From Lachnospiraceae bacterium (GTDB lineage: Bacteria; Bacillota; Clostridia; Lachnospirales; Lachnospiraceae), in assembly GCA_017542245.1 (NCBI GenBank), contig JAFXXN010000107.1, positions 62,001 through 126,000 of the forward strand: 64,000 nt of DNA, given 5' to 3'. A program made the position numbers and the translations under genes. Positions 15,569-24,802 of this stretch are shown here, one piece after another. Below the pieces are notes generated by a model. It made no database searches. It saw only the letters and a program-made list of their open reading frames with translations, and was not told the origin of the DNA. The first letter of the stretch is position 1; the number at the start of each line of letters is the position of its first letter.

Positions 15569-17956
15569 ATGTACGATATAGATATACTTGAAGGTCTCAA
15601 CGATATGCAAAAAAAGGCCGTGCAATGTACCGAGGGACCGCTTCTTATCCTTGCTGGTGCAGGGTCCGGCAAAACAAGAGTACTTACCTATCGGGTAGCA
15701 TATCTTATCTCCGAATGCAACGTCAGCCCCTATAATATTATGGCTGTTACATTTACAAACAAAGCCGCAAAAGAGTTAAAAGAGAGGATAGACCACATAG
15801 TGGGTCCGGGATCTGAAGCTGTCTGGGCCAGCACTTTTCATTCAACCTGCGTAAAAATCCTGAGACGTTTTATAGAAAGGCTTGGATATTCGAGAGATTT
15901 TATAATATATGACAGAGACGACCAAAAAGCCCTTATGAAAAATATCATAAAGAGCATGAATCTCGATCCTAAAAAATATAAGGACAATACTTTTTTAAAT
16001 GTTATCTCCTCCGCTAAGGATGAGCTGATAGGTCCACAGAAATTTTCGGATATTGCTGGGAATGACCCCCAGCAAAGGCTATATGCAAGGGCTTACGATG
16101 AATATCAGAAAAGACTGATGGCAAATAATGCTCTTGATTTTGACGATCTTATATTTATGACCGTTCGCCTTTTTAGGGAATCATCAGAAACTCTCGAGTA
16201 TTACCGCAGAAGATTTCGTTATATCATGGTTGACGAATATCAGGATACCAATACAGCTCAGTTTGAACTTATACGTTTGCTCGCCGAATTCACTGATGAA
16301 TACGGCTATACCGTGCATAATCTTTGTGTGGTAGGCGATGACGACCAGTCAATCTATAAATTCAGAGGCGCAAATATAAGGAACATCCTTGAATTTGAAG
16401 AAAACTATCCTGATGCCACAGTCATAAGGCTTGAGCAGAATTACCGATCTACCGAAAGCATTCTCGATACCGCAAATGAGGTAATCAAAAACAATCAAAA
16501 CCGAAAGGCCAAGCGGCTTTGGACACAGAACGGCCCGGGAAAACCTGTTTCATATACTTCTTATCCAAGTGATAAAGAGGAAGCTGCAGAGATTATCAGT
16601 CAAATATATGACGAAGTACGAAACGGATATTCCTCTTACAAAGATTATGCTATCCTATACAGGACTAATGCCCAGTCAAGACTTTTTGAGGAAAGGCTCA
16701 TCATGCGCGGTGTACCTTATCGCATTATCGGAAGCATCAATTTCTATCAGCGTAAAGAGATTAAAGATCTGCTGGCATATTTAAGAGTATTGTCCGGCAG
16801 TACTGATGACATTTCCGTAAGGAGGATTATTAACATTCCCAAACGAGGAGTCGGAAACGCAAGCCTTGATAAAATAACTGCTTATGCCAATGACAATAAC
16901 ATCAGTCTTTATCGTGCATTTCTAAACATTTCCCGGGATGAACAAATTGCTAAGTCCCTTAAAGCAGGAAGATCGCTTACAGGGATCAAAGACTTTGTAA
17001 CACTTATAGAATCCTATAAAAAGCGTCTCGAAACCATATCTTCACTGACCGATTATGCAAGAGATCTTCTCGAAAGCATAGATTATGATAACTACTTAAA
17101 AGAAGATGATGATGATTTAAAAGTTGAAGAAAGAAAAGAAAATCTGGAAGAATTATTTAACAAAATAGCTGATTATGAAAACATGGCCGAAACAGGTGAT
17201 GAACCTCCGTCACTTTCCGGATTTTTGGAAGAAGTAGCCCTTGTAGGCGACATAGACAGTTATTCCGAAGAATCTGATGTAGTAGTCCTAATGACAATAC
17301 ACAGTGCAAAAGGATTGGAATTTGACAATGTTTTTCTTGTTGGCATGGAAGAAAACATCTTTCCGAGTGCTCTTTCCATCAATTCCGAAGACCCTGAGGA
17401 AGAAATAGCTGAAGAACGCAGATTGTGTTATGTCGGAATCACACGGGCCAGAAAGAATCTTTATCTGAGTTCCGCTATCACACGTATGATGCATGGAAAT
17501 ATAGTTTTCAACGCCCAATCACGTTTTATCCGTGAGATACCGAGACATCTTTTATCCATGAAGGGAGCCGGCGGACGGGCAAATACCATAAGCGGAAATA
17601 AAGCTATAGCAAATCTACAGTATCGCAATACGTCAAGTAGACCCGTTATGACAAGTATTGAAGATAATCACAGCCGGGCATTCAGAGAAAAAGATGCCGG
17701 ACACTATAACCCCAAAGTCACATTAAACGACAATCCATATATCAGTATGCCGTCAAAGGGGATCAGCTCATCAATAAATGATGCCGATGACCTCGGGTTT
17801 AAAGTTGGTGACAGAGTAAAACATATCAAGTTTGGGACGGGTATTGTTGCCGAAATAACAAAAGGCGAAAAGGACTTTGAAGTAAGCGTTGACTTTTCTT
17901 CCGGTCGAAAGCGTATGTTAGCTTCTTTTGCAAAATTAAAAAAAGCAGAGGACTGA
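15569..17956 (+). CDS. pcrA: ATP-dependent DNA helicase PcrA/UvrD
   Basis: 795-residue superfamily 1A 3'-5' DNA helicase for repair and clearing replication obstacles. The Q motif/Walker A (AGAGSGKTRVLTYR) is near residue 28, motif Ia is TFTNKAAKELKER, Walker B is VDEYQDTN, motif III is GDDDQSIYKFRGA, motif IV region QNYRST, motif V TIHSAKGLEFDNVF and motif VI VGITRA. The C-terminal tail (VGDRVKHIKFGTGIV) is the PcrA Tudor-like RNA polymerase-interacting domain. ATG follows AGGAGG. Convergent with the flippase-like gene, with only 7 bp between stops and no terminator seen. Confidence 0.96.
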   Translation: MYDIDILEGLNDMQKKAVQCTEGPLLILAGAGSGKTRVLTYRVAYLISECNVSPYNIMAVTFTNKAAKELKERIDHIVGPGSEAVWASTFHSTCVKILRRFIERLGYSRDFIIYDRDDQKALMKNIIKSMNLDPKKYKDNTFLNVISSAKDELIGPQKFSDIAGNDPQQRLYARAYDEYQKRLMANNALDFDDLIFMTVRLFRESSETLEYYRRRFRYIMVDEYQDTNTAQFELIRLLAEFTDEYGYTVHNLCVVGDDDQSIYKFRGANIRNILEFEENYPDATVIRLEQNYRSTESILDTANEVIKNNQNRKAKRLWTQNGPGKPVSYTSYPSDKEEAAEIISQIYDEVRNGYSSYKDYAILYRTNAQSRLFEERLIMRGVPYRIIGSINFYQRKEIKDLLAYLRVLSGSTDDISVRRIINIPKRGVGNASLDKITAYANDNNISLYRAFLNISRDEQIAKSLKAGRSLTGIKDFVTLIESYKKRLETISSLTDYARDLLESIDYDNYLKEDDDDLKVEERKENLEELFNKIADYENMAETGDEPPSLSGFLEEVALVGDIDSYSEESDVVVLMTIHSAKGLEFDNVFLVGMEENIFPSALSINSEDPEEEIAEERRLCYVGITRARKNLYLSSAITRMMHGNIVFNAQSRFIREIPRHLLSMKGAGGRANTISGNKAIANLQYRNTSSRPVMTSIEDNHSRAFREKDAGHYNPKVTLNDNPYISMPSKGISSSINDADDLGFKVGDRVKHIKFGTGIVAEITKGEKDFEVSVDFSSGRKRMLASFAKLKKAED

Positions 17957-17963
17957 CAAACGT

Positions 17964-19049
17964 TTAGGGATGCTCACTCTGCTCTTCTGCTTTAGCTAAA
18001 GCCTTGGAATCGGCTTTAGCTTTTATCCTTTTAAAATATATATGTGCTATTAGGGTAAATACACCTGTTACTATGGCCAAAAAATAGTATGTTATGCCTC
18101 GATTCAGAAGCAGCCCTGCAGAGACTGCCTGACCGAAAATCATAGTTTGAAGTCTTACAAACAGTATCTCGTTTGCTCCTGATGCTCCGGGAATGGGGAG
18201 CATATCTACCGCAAGAGAAAGTATTATCTGGAGGGCAATAATCTCTATAGGATTACAGTCCTCTATTTTTAATGCCATTGCCACACAAAATGCAACACCG
18301 AAATAAGCCAGTCTCTGTAATATGGTTATAATAGCCATCTTAAGCATAATAAGCTTATTTCCCTTGATAAAATCAGATGCCATTTCATATTGCTTTATTG
18401 AGTTTTCTGCTTTTTTTCTGGTCTCATCAGGTCTTTTTACCAAATGAAGCTTTGCACCGATATTGATAAACCAGTTTACTACTCCTGCTGCAAGCGAGGG
18501 TTTTAACACACACGCCAAAAGGAATAGTCCGAAACCTGCCTGAATAACTATTCCGATAATAAAGAAAAGTAATACGTCAAAGATAGCATTCCCTACAAAA
18601 ACCGGCTTAATTATCAGCGCGATCAAAAATAATACAACAAGCGAAAGCTTATAAACAAGAGTTACCATCATACATACGAGGGTAGATACAAATGCATTTA
18701 CTCCAAGCTTTGTCATATATACTATCTGAAGCGGCTGTCCTCCGGAAGCCCCGGGAGTAATCTGGCTAAAAAAGAAACCGATATTTGACAACAGTATGCA
18801 TTTGATAAAACTTACCTTCTGTTTCATCCCTTTAAACAGCATCCTGAACTGTATCGACTCTCCACAGACAAAAAATACCATGAGCAGAACTGCAACCATT
18901 ATCCATTTTATGTCTGCTTCTCCGATTTTTTTCAGAATAACTCCGGGCTCATTATCTTTAAATAATGTATGTAAAGCAAAATAAGTTATACCTATGATCA
19001 ATAATACATTCAGGGTATACTTCAGGAATTTCTTTAATGAGCTGCTCAC
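17964..19049 (-). CDS. LPG-synthase-type flippase-like membrane protein (UPF0104)
   Basis: 361-residue polytopic protein of the lysylphosphatidylglycerol synthase transmembrane / YbhN family, with about eight membrane segments. Family features visible are SNIGFFFSQITPGASGGQPLQI and, near the C-terminus, LPIPGASGANEILF. Only the membrane domain is present; there is no C-terminal aminoacyltransferase domain, so lipid or lipid-linked glycan translocation is more likely than lysyl transfer (inference). I prefer GTG 19049, 5 nt after GGAGG; the adjacent ATG at 19052 is only 2 nt from it. Upstream reading frame is low-complexity and non-conserved. Confidence 0.85.
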   Translation of the reverse strand: MSSSLKKFLKYTLNVLLIIGITYFALHTLFKDNEPGVILKKIGEADIKWIMVAVLLMVFFVCGESIQFRMLFKGMKQKVSFIKCILLSNIGFFFSQITPGASGGQPLQIVYMTKLGVNAFVSTLVCMMVTLVYKLSLVVLFLIALIIKPVFVGNAIFDVLLFFIIGIVIQAGFGLFLLACVLKPSLAAGVVNWFINIGAKLHLVKRPDETRKKAENSIKQYEMASDFIKGNKLIMLKMAIITILQRLAYFGVAFCVAMALKIEDCNPIEIIALQIILSLAVDMLPIPGASGANEILFVRLQTMIFGQAVSAGLLLNRGITYYFLAIVTGVFTLIAHIYFKRIKAKADSKALAKAEEQSEHP

Positions 19050-19152
19050 CATAACCTCCAACATGTGAAAAAATATCACAAACAGAAAAAGTATATCTTT
19101 TTGAGATAGACTTGTCAACAAAAAACTTTTTTTCCGTTCATAATTTTTTAAC

Positions 19153-19181
19153 TTTACTTTTTTCCCAATACACATTATAAT
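19153..19181 (+). promoter_or_regulatory. sigma-A-like promoter of small acidic protein
   Basis: TTTACT, 17 bp, TATAAT, with the ATG 43 bp downstream of the -10. Confidence 0.55.
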
Positions 19182-19224
19182 ATATCTAAACAGGTTTACT
19201 TCTATATTTGAAAGGAGAAGCAAA

Positions 19225-19509
19225 ATGAAAAAGTTATTTAAGGTTGTTGTCGGTACTGCAGCTGCTGCAGCTGCATGTTTTGGAGCTTATTGTGCATACA
19301 AGAAGTTCGTCGCTAAGGATACTGAGGAGGATGATTTCGATGATGACATCGATGATTTTGACTTAGACGAAGACGAAGATGAAGAATCTCCTGAGTATGT
19401 TTCATTAAACATTGACTCTGATGCTGCCGAAGATGCAAAAGATGCTTTAGATGATATCAAGGATGCTGCTGAAGATGCTGCAGATGACATCAAGGACGCT
19501 TTTAACTAA
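19225..19509 (+). CDS. small membrane-anchored acidic protein
   Basis: 94 residues, no family recognised. N-terminal Lys pair and a hydrophobic Ala-rich segment (VVVGTAAAAAACFGAYCAY) act as a membrane anchor or signal, followed by a strongly acidic stretch of Asp/Glu and a helical repeat of the type D-A-A-E-D-A-x-D-A near the C-terminus. AAAGGAG lies 7 nt before the ATG. It is a single-gene unit with its own promoter and terminator, which suggests it is real and well expressed. Compare the layout of the gene at 14976. Confidence 0.75.
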   Translation: MKKLFKVVVGTAAAAAACFGAYCAYKKFVAKDTEEDDFDDDIDDFDLDEDEDEESPEYVSLNIDSDAAEDAKDALDDIKDAAEDAADDIKDAFN

Positions 19510-19530
19510 AACTTTTAAACTTTAATGATA

Positions 19531-19560
19531 AAGACCCTCACATAATGTGAGGGTCTTTTC
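19531..19560 (+). terminator. intrinsic terminator
   Basis: AAGACCCTCACAT pairs with ATGTGAGGGTCTT, followed by TTCATTT, shortly after the small acidic gene. Confidence 0.9.
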
Positions 19561-19572
19561 ATTTCATCAATG

Positions 19573-20820
19573 TCACTTAGTTGTAGTTGTTTCAGCCGGC
19601 CATGTAATCGAATATGATGCATAATACGAAGGCAGTTTCAAGCTGATATTCTTTGAATCGTTCTTGTTTATTCCTGAAAATCTTATATATATGGTACTTC
19701 CGTCAGGAACGGACTTCTTTTTAACTTTAATCTGTTTAGCGGATTTTATAGTCTTCCACTTTGCTTTTGTTACATCAAATGTTTCCCCGTTCTTAACTAT
19801 ACAATAGTCTATCGGAGCTGTTGAAGAAGCCTTAGTAAATGTCAGTAAAAGTACACCATCGGAAAACTCAGTTTTAACATGACCTGCTGCTCCAAACTCC
19901 GGTGCCTTTGTCTGACCGGGTATAGTCACTATCGCAGTCTTCGAATAAGGTTTCTTCTCGGTAGCGGCAGTTCTTATTTTTATATTTACGCTTGTTCCTT
20001 CTTTTGAAGCAGAATACAGAGCTTTAGGAGCAATATCTGCAATTGTCATATTCTTAGAACATGATACCCATTTATTTCCTGCTGTATCATAATATTCCAT
20101 AGATACTTTTGTGTTAAGAGTCATCTTCTTAACATTAACCTTTATTGAAGGTGCATTTGCCATCTTCGGGATAGAAACTGTTACTTCCTTACTCGGACGC
20201 TGTCCCGGATGTTCTGCATCAGTTCCGGGGACCTGATTACAAAGAAATACTACCTTACAGCCTTTGAATCTGAGATCATTTATCTTTTTAAGGAAATTTT
20301 TGTATTCCTGGGAAGATTTGTCAAATGGAACCGTCATCCAGTTATAATCTGTGGACTTTCTCCACATAAAGCTTGTTGCTTCCTCATAACCGCTAAATTC
20401 AAAATCTATATTGACTTTATCAAAAGTAACCTTAAAGCTTGAATTCATTTTGGGGAATTCCATATCAAGTGCCGTAGTCACCTTATTTCCCTTAAAGTAA
20501 ACCGTTGTATCAGCTTTTGAGCTTACCCATGATATATCCATCAATATGTATGCACCGTTTCCGTCGCTGTCTGAATCTCCCTCTACTTCATTCCATGTTT
20601 TTCTGCCATCCGAAGAAAAGTATAATATAGAATTACCATTCTTATATACCTTTATGGTCAGATTATCATAATCTACAGTCCCAACGGTAACAGCAGTAGC
20701 GTCACTGTCAGCTTTTACCGGCTTAAAGCCGATACCGTTCAGAACAAAGATCAGAACAGCAACTAACAAAGTCGATGCTGGAAGAAATGATATGAGGAAT
20801 TTACCGATCATTTTTTTCAT
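19573..20820 (-). CDS. secreted protein, shorter tandem paralogue
   Basis: 415 residues with an N-terminal signal/anchor (KKMIGKFLISFLPASTLLVAVLIFVL). No catalytic family recognised. It is colinear over most of its length with the first 400 residues of the upstream 842-residue gene: both have a start like V-x-x-(I/V)-x-Y-(D/E), then a DxSW(V/I)S motif (MDISWVSS against LDMSWISA), FKVT, RxSKEVTVSI and TVTIPGQ at matching places. The similarity implies tandem duplication. The gene ends TWPAETTTTK without a wall-sorting signal. The pair is separated by 55 bp and is probably co-transcribed. Likely a beta-rich surface protein. Confidence 0.7.
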   Translation of the reverse strand: MKKMIGKFLISFLPASTLLVAVLIFVLNGIGFKPVKADSDATAVTVGTVDYDNLTIKVYKNGNSILYFSSDGRKTWNEVEGDSDSDGNGAYILMDISWVSSKADTTVYFKGNKVTTALDMEFPKMNSSFKVTFDKVNIDFEFSGYEEATSFMWRKSTDYNWMTVPFDKSSQEYKNFLKKINDLRFKGCKVVFLCNQVPGTDAEHPGQRPSKEVTVSIPKMANAPSIKVNVKKMTLNTKVSMEYYDTAGNKWVSCSKNMTIADIAPKALYSASKEGTSVNIKIRTAATEKKPYSKTAIVTIPGQTKAPEFGAAGHVKTEFSDGVLLLTFTKASSTAPIDYCIVKNGETFDVTKAKWKTIKSAKQIKVKKKSVPDGSTIYIRFSGINKNDSKNISLKLPSYYASYSITWPAETTTTK

Positions 20821-20875
20821 ATGCCCTTACTCTCCTTCCGGATTATTCATTACGGATTATCTGCAACTTTGGGAA

Positions 20876-23404
20876 TCAATACGGGTTAACAATTATCTGG
20901 TATCCTTCCGACAGAACATATCCGTTATCAAAAGTAAATTGTACAAATGCCGAAACTCCTGTTGTCTTGTATGATTCTATAATCCTGTTCATCAGTTCTT
21001 TGGAGATTTCACACTTTATATATCCACCTGACTTGGTAATATTCTTACATATTGAAATACCCTTAAAAGTAACATTAAGAAGGTTTACTGTTGCACTCGG
21101 ATACTTAAGCTTAAGCCAGATAACTGTTCCAAGATCGTCCAAAGTAGTTGTTGTTGTAGGAACACCGCCAACAGTAGTTGTTGTAGTAATCTCCGTATTC
21201 AAAGGCCCTGTAATTACCCATGATCCGGATGAAGCCTCTGCAGCCTTATCATCTGCAACAACAAATGCTGTTTTGTCATATGTGATCTTAATCTGGTCTT
21301 TGATCACTTCCCCATCGCTTAAGTAAACATTCAGAACTTTCTCTATGCAGTCATCCTTAATCTGAGAGTTTTTCTCCATAGCCCAGGTATCAACAGTAAC
21401 GATCGCATATCTCTTACCGTTTAATTCATAATAGTTCACAACATAGCAGGGATAAGTATTGTCACGCATATCCTGCTCGGTAAAAGTTATTCCGTCATAC
21501 TCAAGCTTTGTTATATTTCTTTCATTTGAATCAAATTCACCCTGAGAATGGACTATAGGAGAATTCTTTGTTCCGATCTCAACCACAAAACTGAATACAC
21601 TCGCATCACATTTTTTCCAGTCACTTGAATAACGTGAATAGATAAATGTTGAACCGTACAACCTGCTAAACGATGTCAGGTACTCTCCGTGATCACCCGA
21701 AACCTTCTTTATCTTCCTGCTGTTCATAGCAGATTCCTCTGACTGGCTGGGATTCTTTATAACACTCTTCGGATGAATGTATATTGCAACACCATGCTCA
21801 GCAGTACTCTTTACCAGTTCAGAATTTCCCTGTTTGAAGTTAAGCAGCAGTTCACGCTTCGTATCATCAGTTCCTAAGGAATCTATTGCTGCGGTAGACA
21901 TAATCGTCGTAGTGATCAGATATTTATAATCTTCTTTTCCATCGGGAAGCTTGCTCTTTTCTTCATCAGTAAGTTCTCTTATAACTGACTTAAATGTGTC
22001 TGTTCCCGATTTTAATGTAATAGTAGTAAAGCTTGTTGTAGAATCATATGCTACAAACTGTATTTCAGATATTACCTCATTAACAGCACTGTAACTGTTA
22101 AATGTCAGATAACTTCCTGTATTTTCCGGTCTGCATACACCCGAAATCGTAGACAGCCAGTAAAGCCCGTCTTCCTGTGAGCTGAGCTCTAACGGATAAC
22201 TGAGTTTTGACAGTTCATAAGAAGGTGATGCCAATTCATAATCTTCCTCACCGAGTTTGCCTTTAGCTTTCTTTCTGACATATATAAGGCTTCCGTCCCC
22301 AGCCTTGCTCTTAGTTATAGTAACCTGCTTTGAGTCAGAAATACTGTTCCATGTCAGTTCCTTAACGTTGTCTATCGTAACACCATCCTCTACATCCTTC
22401 TGAGTAATGATACAATACTCGTAAGGGGCACTGTCTGTAGCAACAGATACGGATAATCCTACAGTTGAAGGACTTGTGTACTCCAGCTTAATGCTGTCTT
22501 TTGCAGCTGTCGTCAAAGGTTTTTGTCCCGGTATGGTAACTGTGGTAATATTCGAAACCTGACTCTTATCAGTAGCTTTCATTCTAAATTGAATGGTAAC
22601 TTCGGTACCGGCAACAGTTCCTCCTCCCGAACACATAGCTGCAGCTGCGATTGAATTAAGAGGTCTGTCCTCATTTTTATCAACCGATTCCCAGCTATTC
22701 CCTGTGGGTGTACCTGTACTGTCACAATATCTGAATTCCATGTCTTTCTTCAGATTAATGGTCATCTTCTGATCATCTATCTTCATTACCGGTGCAGAAG
22801 CTCTTGCCTTGATAGAAACAGTAACTTCTTTACTTGCTCTTGCGCCAGGATCCGAACCGTTTCCGTTCTTAGGTGCAGTCCTGAATACCAGTGTAGCGCC
22901 CTTTGCGATCATACCCTCAAGGGTAGAGTTGAAATCTGCCGCATTATTAGGGAAGGGTTTCCAGGTCACACTCTCTTTCTTCTTCCACTGAATAGAGCTT
23001 CCATCCGCTGCGCCGCTGAATGAAATACCTTTCAGCGGTGAATATGTAACCTTAAAATTTTTATTCTGCATCGGGATAGTCACTCTTACGGGAGTAGTGT
23101 TTACATCTCCCTTCAGAGACAGCTCGTAATTCTTTGTAGCGGATATCCACGACATGTCTAAATAAACATAACCGCCTTCCGGCTCCGAGATCACAGTCTC
23201 CCATTTTTTCTGTTTGCCATCCGAGATCAAAAGTGTGGTATCGCCTGATCCGAGCTTTACTTTTATAGTACTTGTTTCATAGTTTATTTCCTCAACAGAA
23301 ACAGCTCCGTCGGCAAAAGCCTTTCCATATGCAGAAAGCATGATAAAAAGGCACATCAAACCCAAAATGCAGACTGAACCTTTTAGCACTCTTCTTATTC
23401 GCAT
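20876..23404 (-). CDS. secreted protein, longer tandem paralogue
   Basis: 842-residue exported protein, signal peptide MRIRRVLKGSVCILGLMCLF with ATG at 23404 after GGAGG. The first 400 or so residues correspond to the downstream 415-residue protein (LDMSWISA, FKVTY, RASKEVTVSI, TVTIPGQ, GSLIYVRKKA). About 430 further residues are unique, beta-rich, with a Thr-rich spacer (TTTTTVGGVPTTTTT near 725). No enzyme or anchoring motif is recognised. First gene of the pair. Confidence 0.7.
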   Translation of the reverse strand: MRIRRVLKGSVCILGLMCLFIMLSAYGKAFADGAVSVEEINYETSTIKVKLGSGDTTLLISDGKQKKWETVISEPEGGYVYLDMSWISATKNYELSLKGDVNTTPVRVTIPMQNKNFKVTYSPLKGISFSGAADGSSIQWKKKESVTWKPFPNNAADFNSTLEGMIAKGATLVFRTAPKNGNGSDPGARASKEVTVSIKARASAPVMKIDDQKMTINLKKDMEFRYCDSTGTPTGNSWESVDKNEDRPLNSIAAAAMCSGGGTVAGTEVTIQFRMKATDKSQVSNITTVTIPGQKPLTTAAKDSIKLEYTSPSTVGLSVSVATDSAPYEYCIITQKDVEDGVTIDNVKELTWNSISDSKQVTITKSKAGDGSLIYVRKKAKGKLGEEDYELASPSYELSKLSYPLELSSQEDGLYWLSTISGVCRPENTGSYLTFNSYSAVNEVISEIQFVAYDSTTSFTTITLKSGTDTFKSVIRELTDEEKSKLPDGKEDYKYLITTTIMSTAAIDSLGTDDTKRELLLNFKQGNSELVKSTAEHGVAIYIHPKSVIKNPSQSEESAMNSRKIKKVSGDHGEYLTSFSRLYGSTFIYSRYSSDWKKCDASVFSFVVEIGTKNSPIVHSQGEFDSNERNITKLEYDGITFTEQDMRDNTYPCYVVNYYELNGKRYAIVTVDTWAMEKNSQIKDDCIEKVLNVYLSDGEVIKDQIKITYDKTAFVVADDKAAEASSGSWVITGPLNTEITTTTTVGGVPTTTTTLDDLGTVIWLKLKYPSATVNLLNVTFKGISICKNITKSGGYIKCEISKELMNRIIESYKTTGVSAFVQFTFDNGYVLSEGYQIIVNPY

Positions 23405-23724
23405 ATAAACCTCCTTAACTTGCAAAAACAACAAATTATATGTTTCAAACCCTAAAACTTTCCCGAAGAATGATCATCTTAAAGCAAAGGGCATAAAAAT
23501 GGCATAATATACTTCTTCATTTTGTATATCGGACAATGACAAGAAAATCTGAACCCCTATAAAAAATTTTTTTTACCACTATACAAAATTGATAAAGTAG
23601 GTTAAAATATATTTTTGTCAAATGTGTTCTACGTGTCTTCGTATTTTAGGCCGTACAGAAATCAGCATCTGATAATTATATATAAGGAGACCCGTATACT
23701 TGATCGTGTTACGGAAAAAAACTC
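23405..23724. other. 320-bp divergent intergenic region
   Basis: Separates the secreted paralogue pair from mraY. It is AT-rich and must hold promoters for both directions, but I could not find one with convincing spacing. CCGTA/TACGG form a small hairpin at about 23691-23713 between an AAGGAGA and the mraY start. No reading frame or RNA family was recognised. Confidence 0.5.
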
Positions 23725-24693
23725 ATGATCACCTTATTATTTGATGAATTACCTTCTTTTTACGTAGCTGCTGCTTCCATCATTGTTTTTATCGTTACTT
23801 TCTTATTGACCGGCATTCTTAAGGAAAAGCTTCCAAGGGATATCGGAAGAGCCTACGCAGTAAATGCCGAAAAGTCAAAAGGTAAACCCAGAGGAGCAGG
23901 AATCATCTTTGTTACGATTTTCTGCATTTTATCCTTTCTGTTCGCACCGTTTGATGCTGAATACTCCGTTTACCTTGTTTTCCTTTTCTTTGCAATGATG
24001 ACCGGTTTTCTGGATGATGCCTCAAAAATCCCCTGGAGTGATTACAAAAAAGGGATTTTGGACCTGCTGATAGCAGTGGGAACCTCCATAACCTTTGCAG
24101 CACACAACTCCACAACCATAGATTTTAAACTGATCTCTCTCTTCACAAGCGACCCTGTATCCTTAGAAATACCGTATGTTGTTTATGTAATTCTTGCAAC
24201 AATCCTTATATGGATGGCTATCAACGTGATCAATTGTACCGATGGTGTTGACGGTTTATGTACAACACTGGCCATCATAAGTTTATTTACATTTATCCTA
24301 ATTACCACCGAACTTGACTTTGTTTCATATGAGATCATGTTCCTTCTGGCGATGTCCGCTTACCTCTGGTACAATGCAAGTCCCAGTCAGATGCTTATGG
24401 GCGATGCCGGTTCACGTGCCATAGGAGTTTTCATGGCACTAGCTGCTATGAAATGCGGTGATCCTATACTCTTTATACCTATATGTATTGTATTTATCGT
24501 AGACGGCGGTATAGGATTGGTAAAAATATTCCTTAAACGTTTCTTTAAGATATGCATTTTAAAGAAAACAAAGACGCCGCTGCATGACGAAGCCCGAAAA
24601 AACAGAAGCTGGTCCGATACTCAGGTCGTTACCCGTTTCAGTATTCTCCAGTTTTTAGTATGTATTATAGTAATAGTCCTGCTCACATTCTAA
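23725..24693 (+). CDS. mraY: phospho-N-acetylmuramoyl-pentapeptide-transferase
   Basis: Membrane enzyme that makes lipid I from UDP-MurNAc-pentapeptide and undecaprenyl phosphate. 322 residues, about ten membrane segments. Family motifs: KGKPRGAG near 53, the catalytic Asp pair in GFLDDASK, NVINCTDGVDGL, and LMGDAGSRAIG. The usual PLHHHFE loop reads TPLHDEARKNRSWSDTQVV, a form I associate with Lachnospiraceae. It is not within a division/cell-wall gene cluster here. The local ribosome-binding site is weak (CGGA), with a stronger AAGGAGA 38 nt upstream beyond a small hairpin. A WecA-like role is less likely given the C-terminal loop. Confidence 0.88.
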   Translation: MITLLFDELPSFYVAAASIIVFIVTFLLTGILKEKLPRDIGRAYAVNAEKSKGKPRGAGIIFVTIFCILSFLFAPFDAEYSVYLVFLFFAMMTGFLDDASKIPWSDYKKGILDLLIAVGTSITFAAHNSTTIDFKLISLFTSDPVSLEIPYVVYVILATILIWMAINVINCTDGVDGLCTTLAIISLFTFILITTELDFVSYEIMFLLAMSAYLWYNASPSQMLMGDAGSRAIGVFMALAAMKCGDPILFIPICIVFIVDGGIGLVKIFLKRFFKICILKKTKTPLHDEARKNRSWSDTQVVTRFSILQFLVCIIVIVLLTF

Positions 24694-24739
24694 AACTTTT
24701 GAAGATGTACATAATTATATCAATATTGTTATAACAATG

Positions 24740-24778
24740 AAAGAGGTGGTTAAATCGCCACCTCTTTATCATTTTTCT
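24740..24778. terminator. intrinsic terminator between convergent genes
   Basis: AAAGAGGTGG pairs with CCACCTCTTT, with T/A-rich flanks on both sides, between mraY and the CotH-family gene. Confidence 0.85.
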
Positions 24779-24802
24779 TCAAGTCAGAAATTAATACAAG
24801 AA

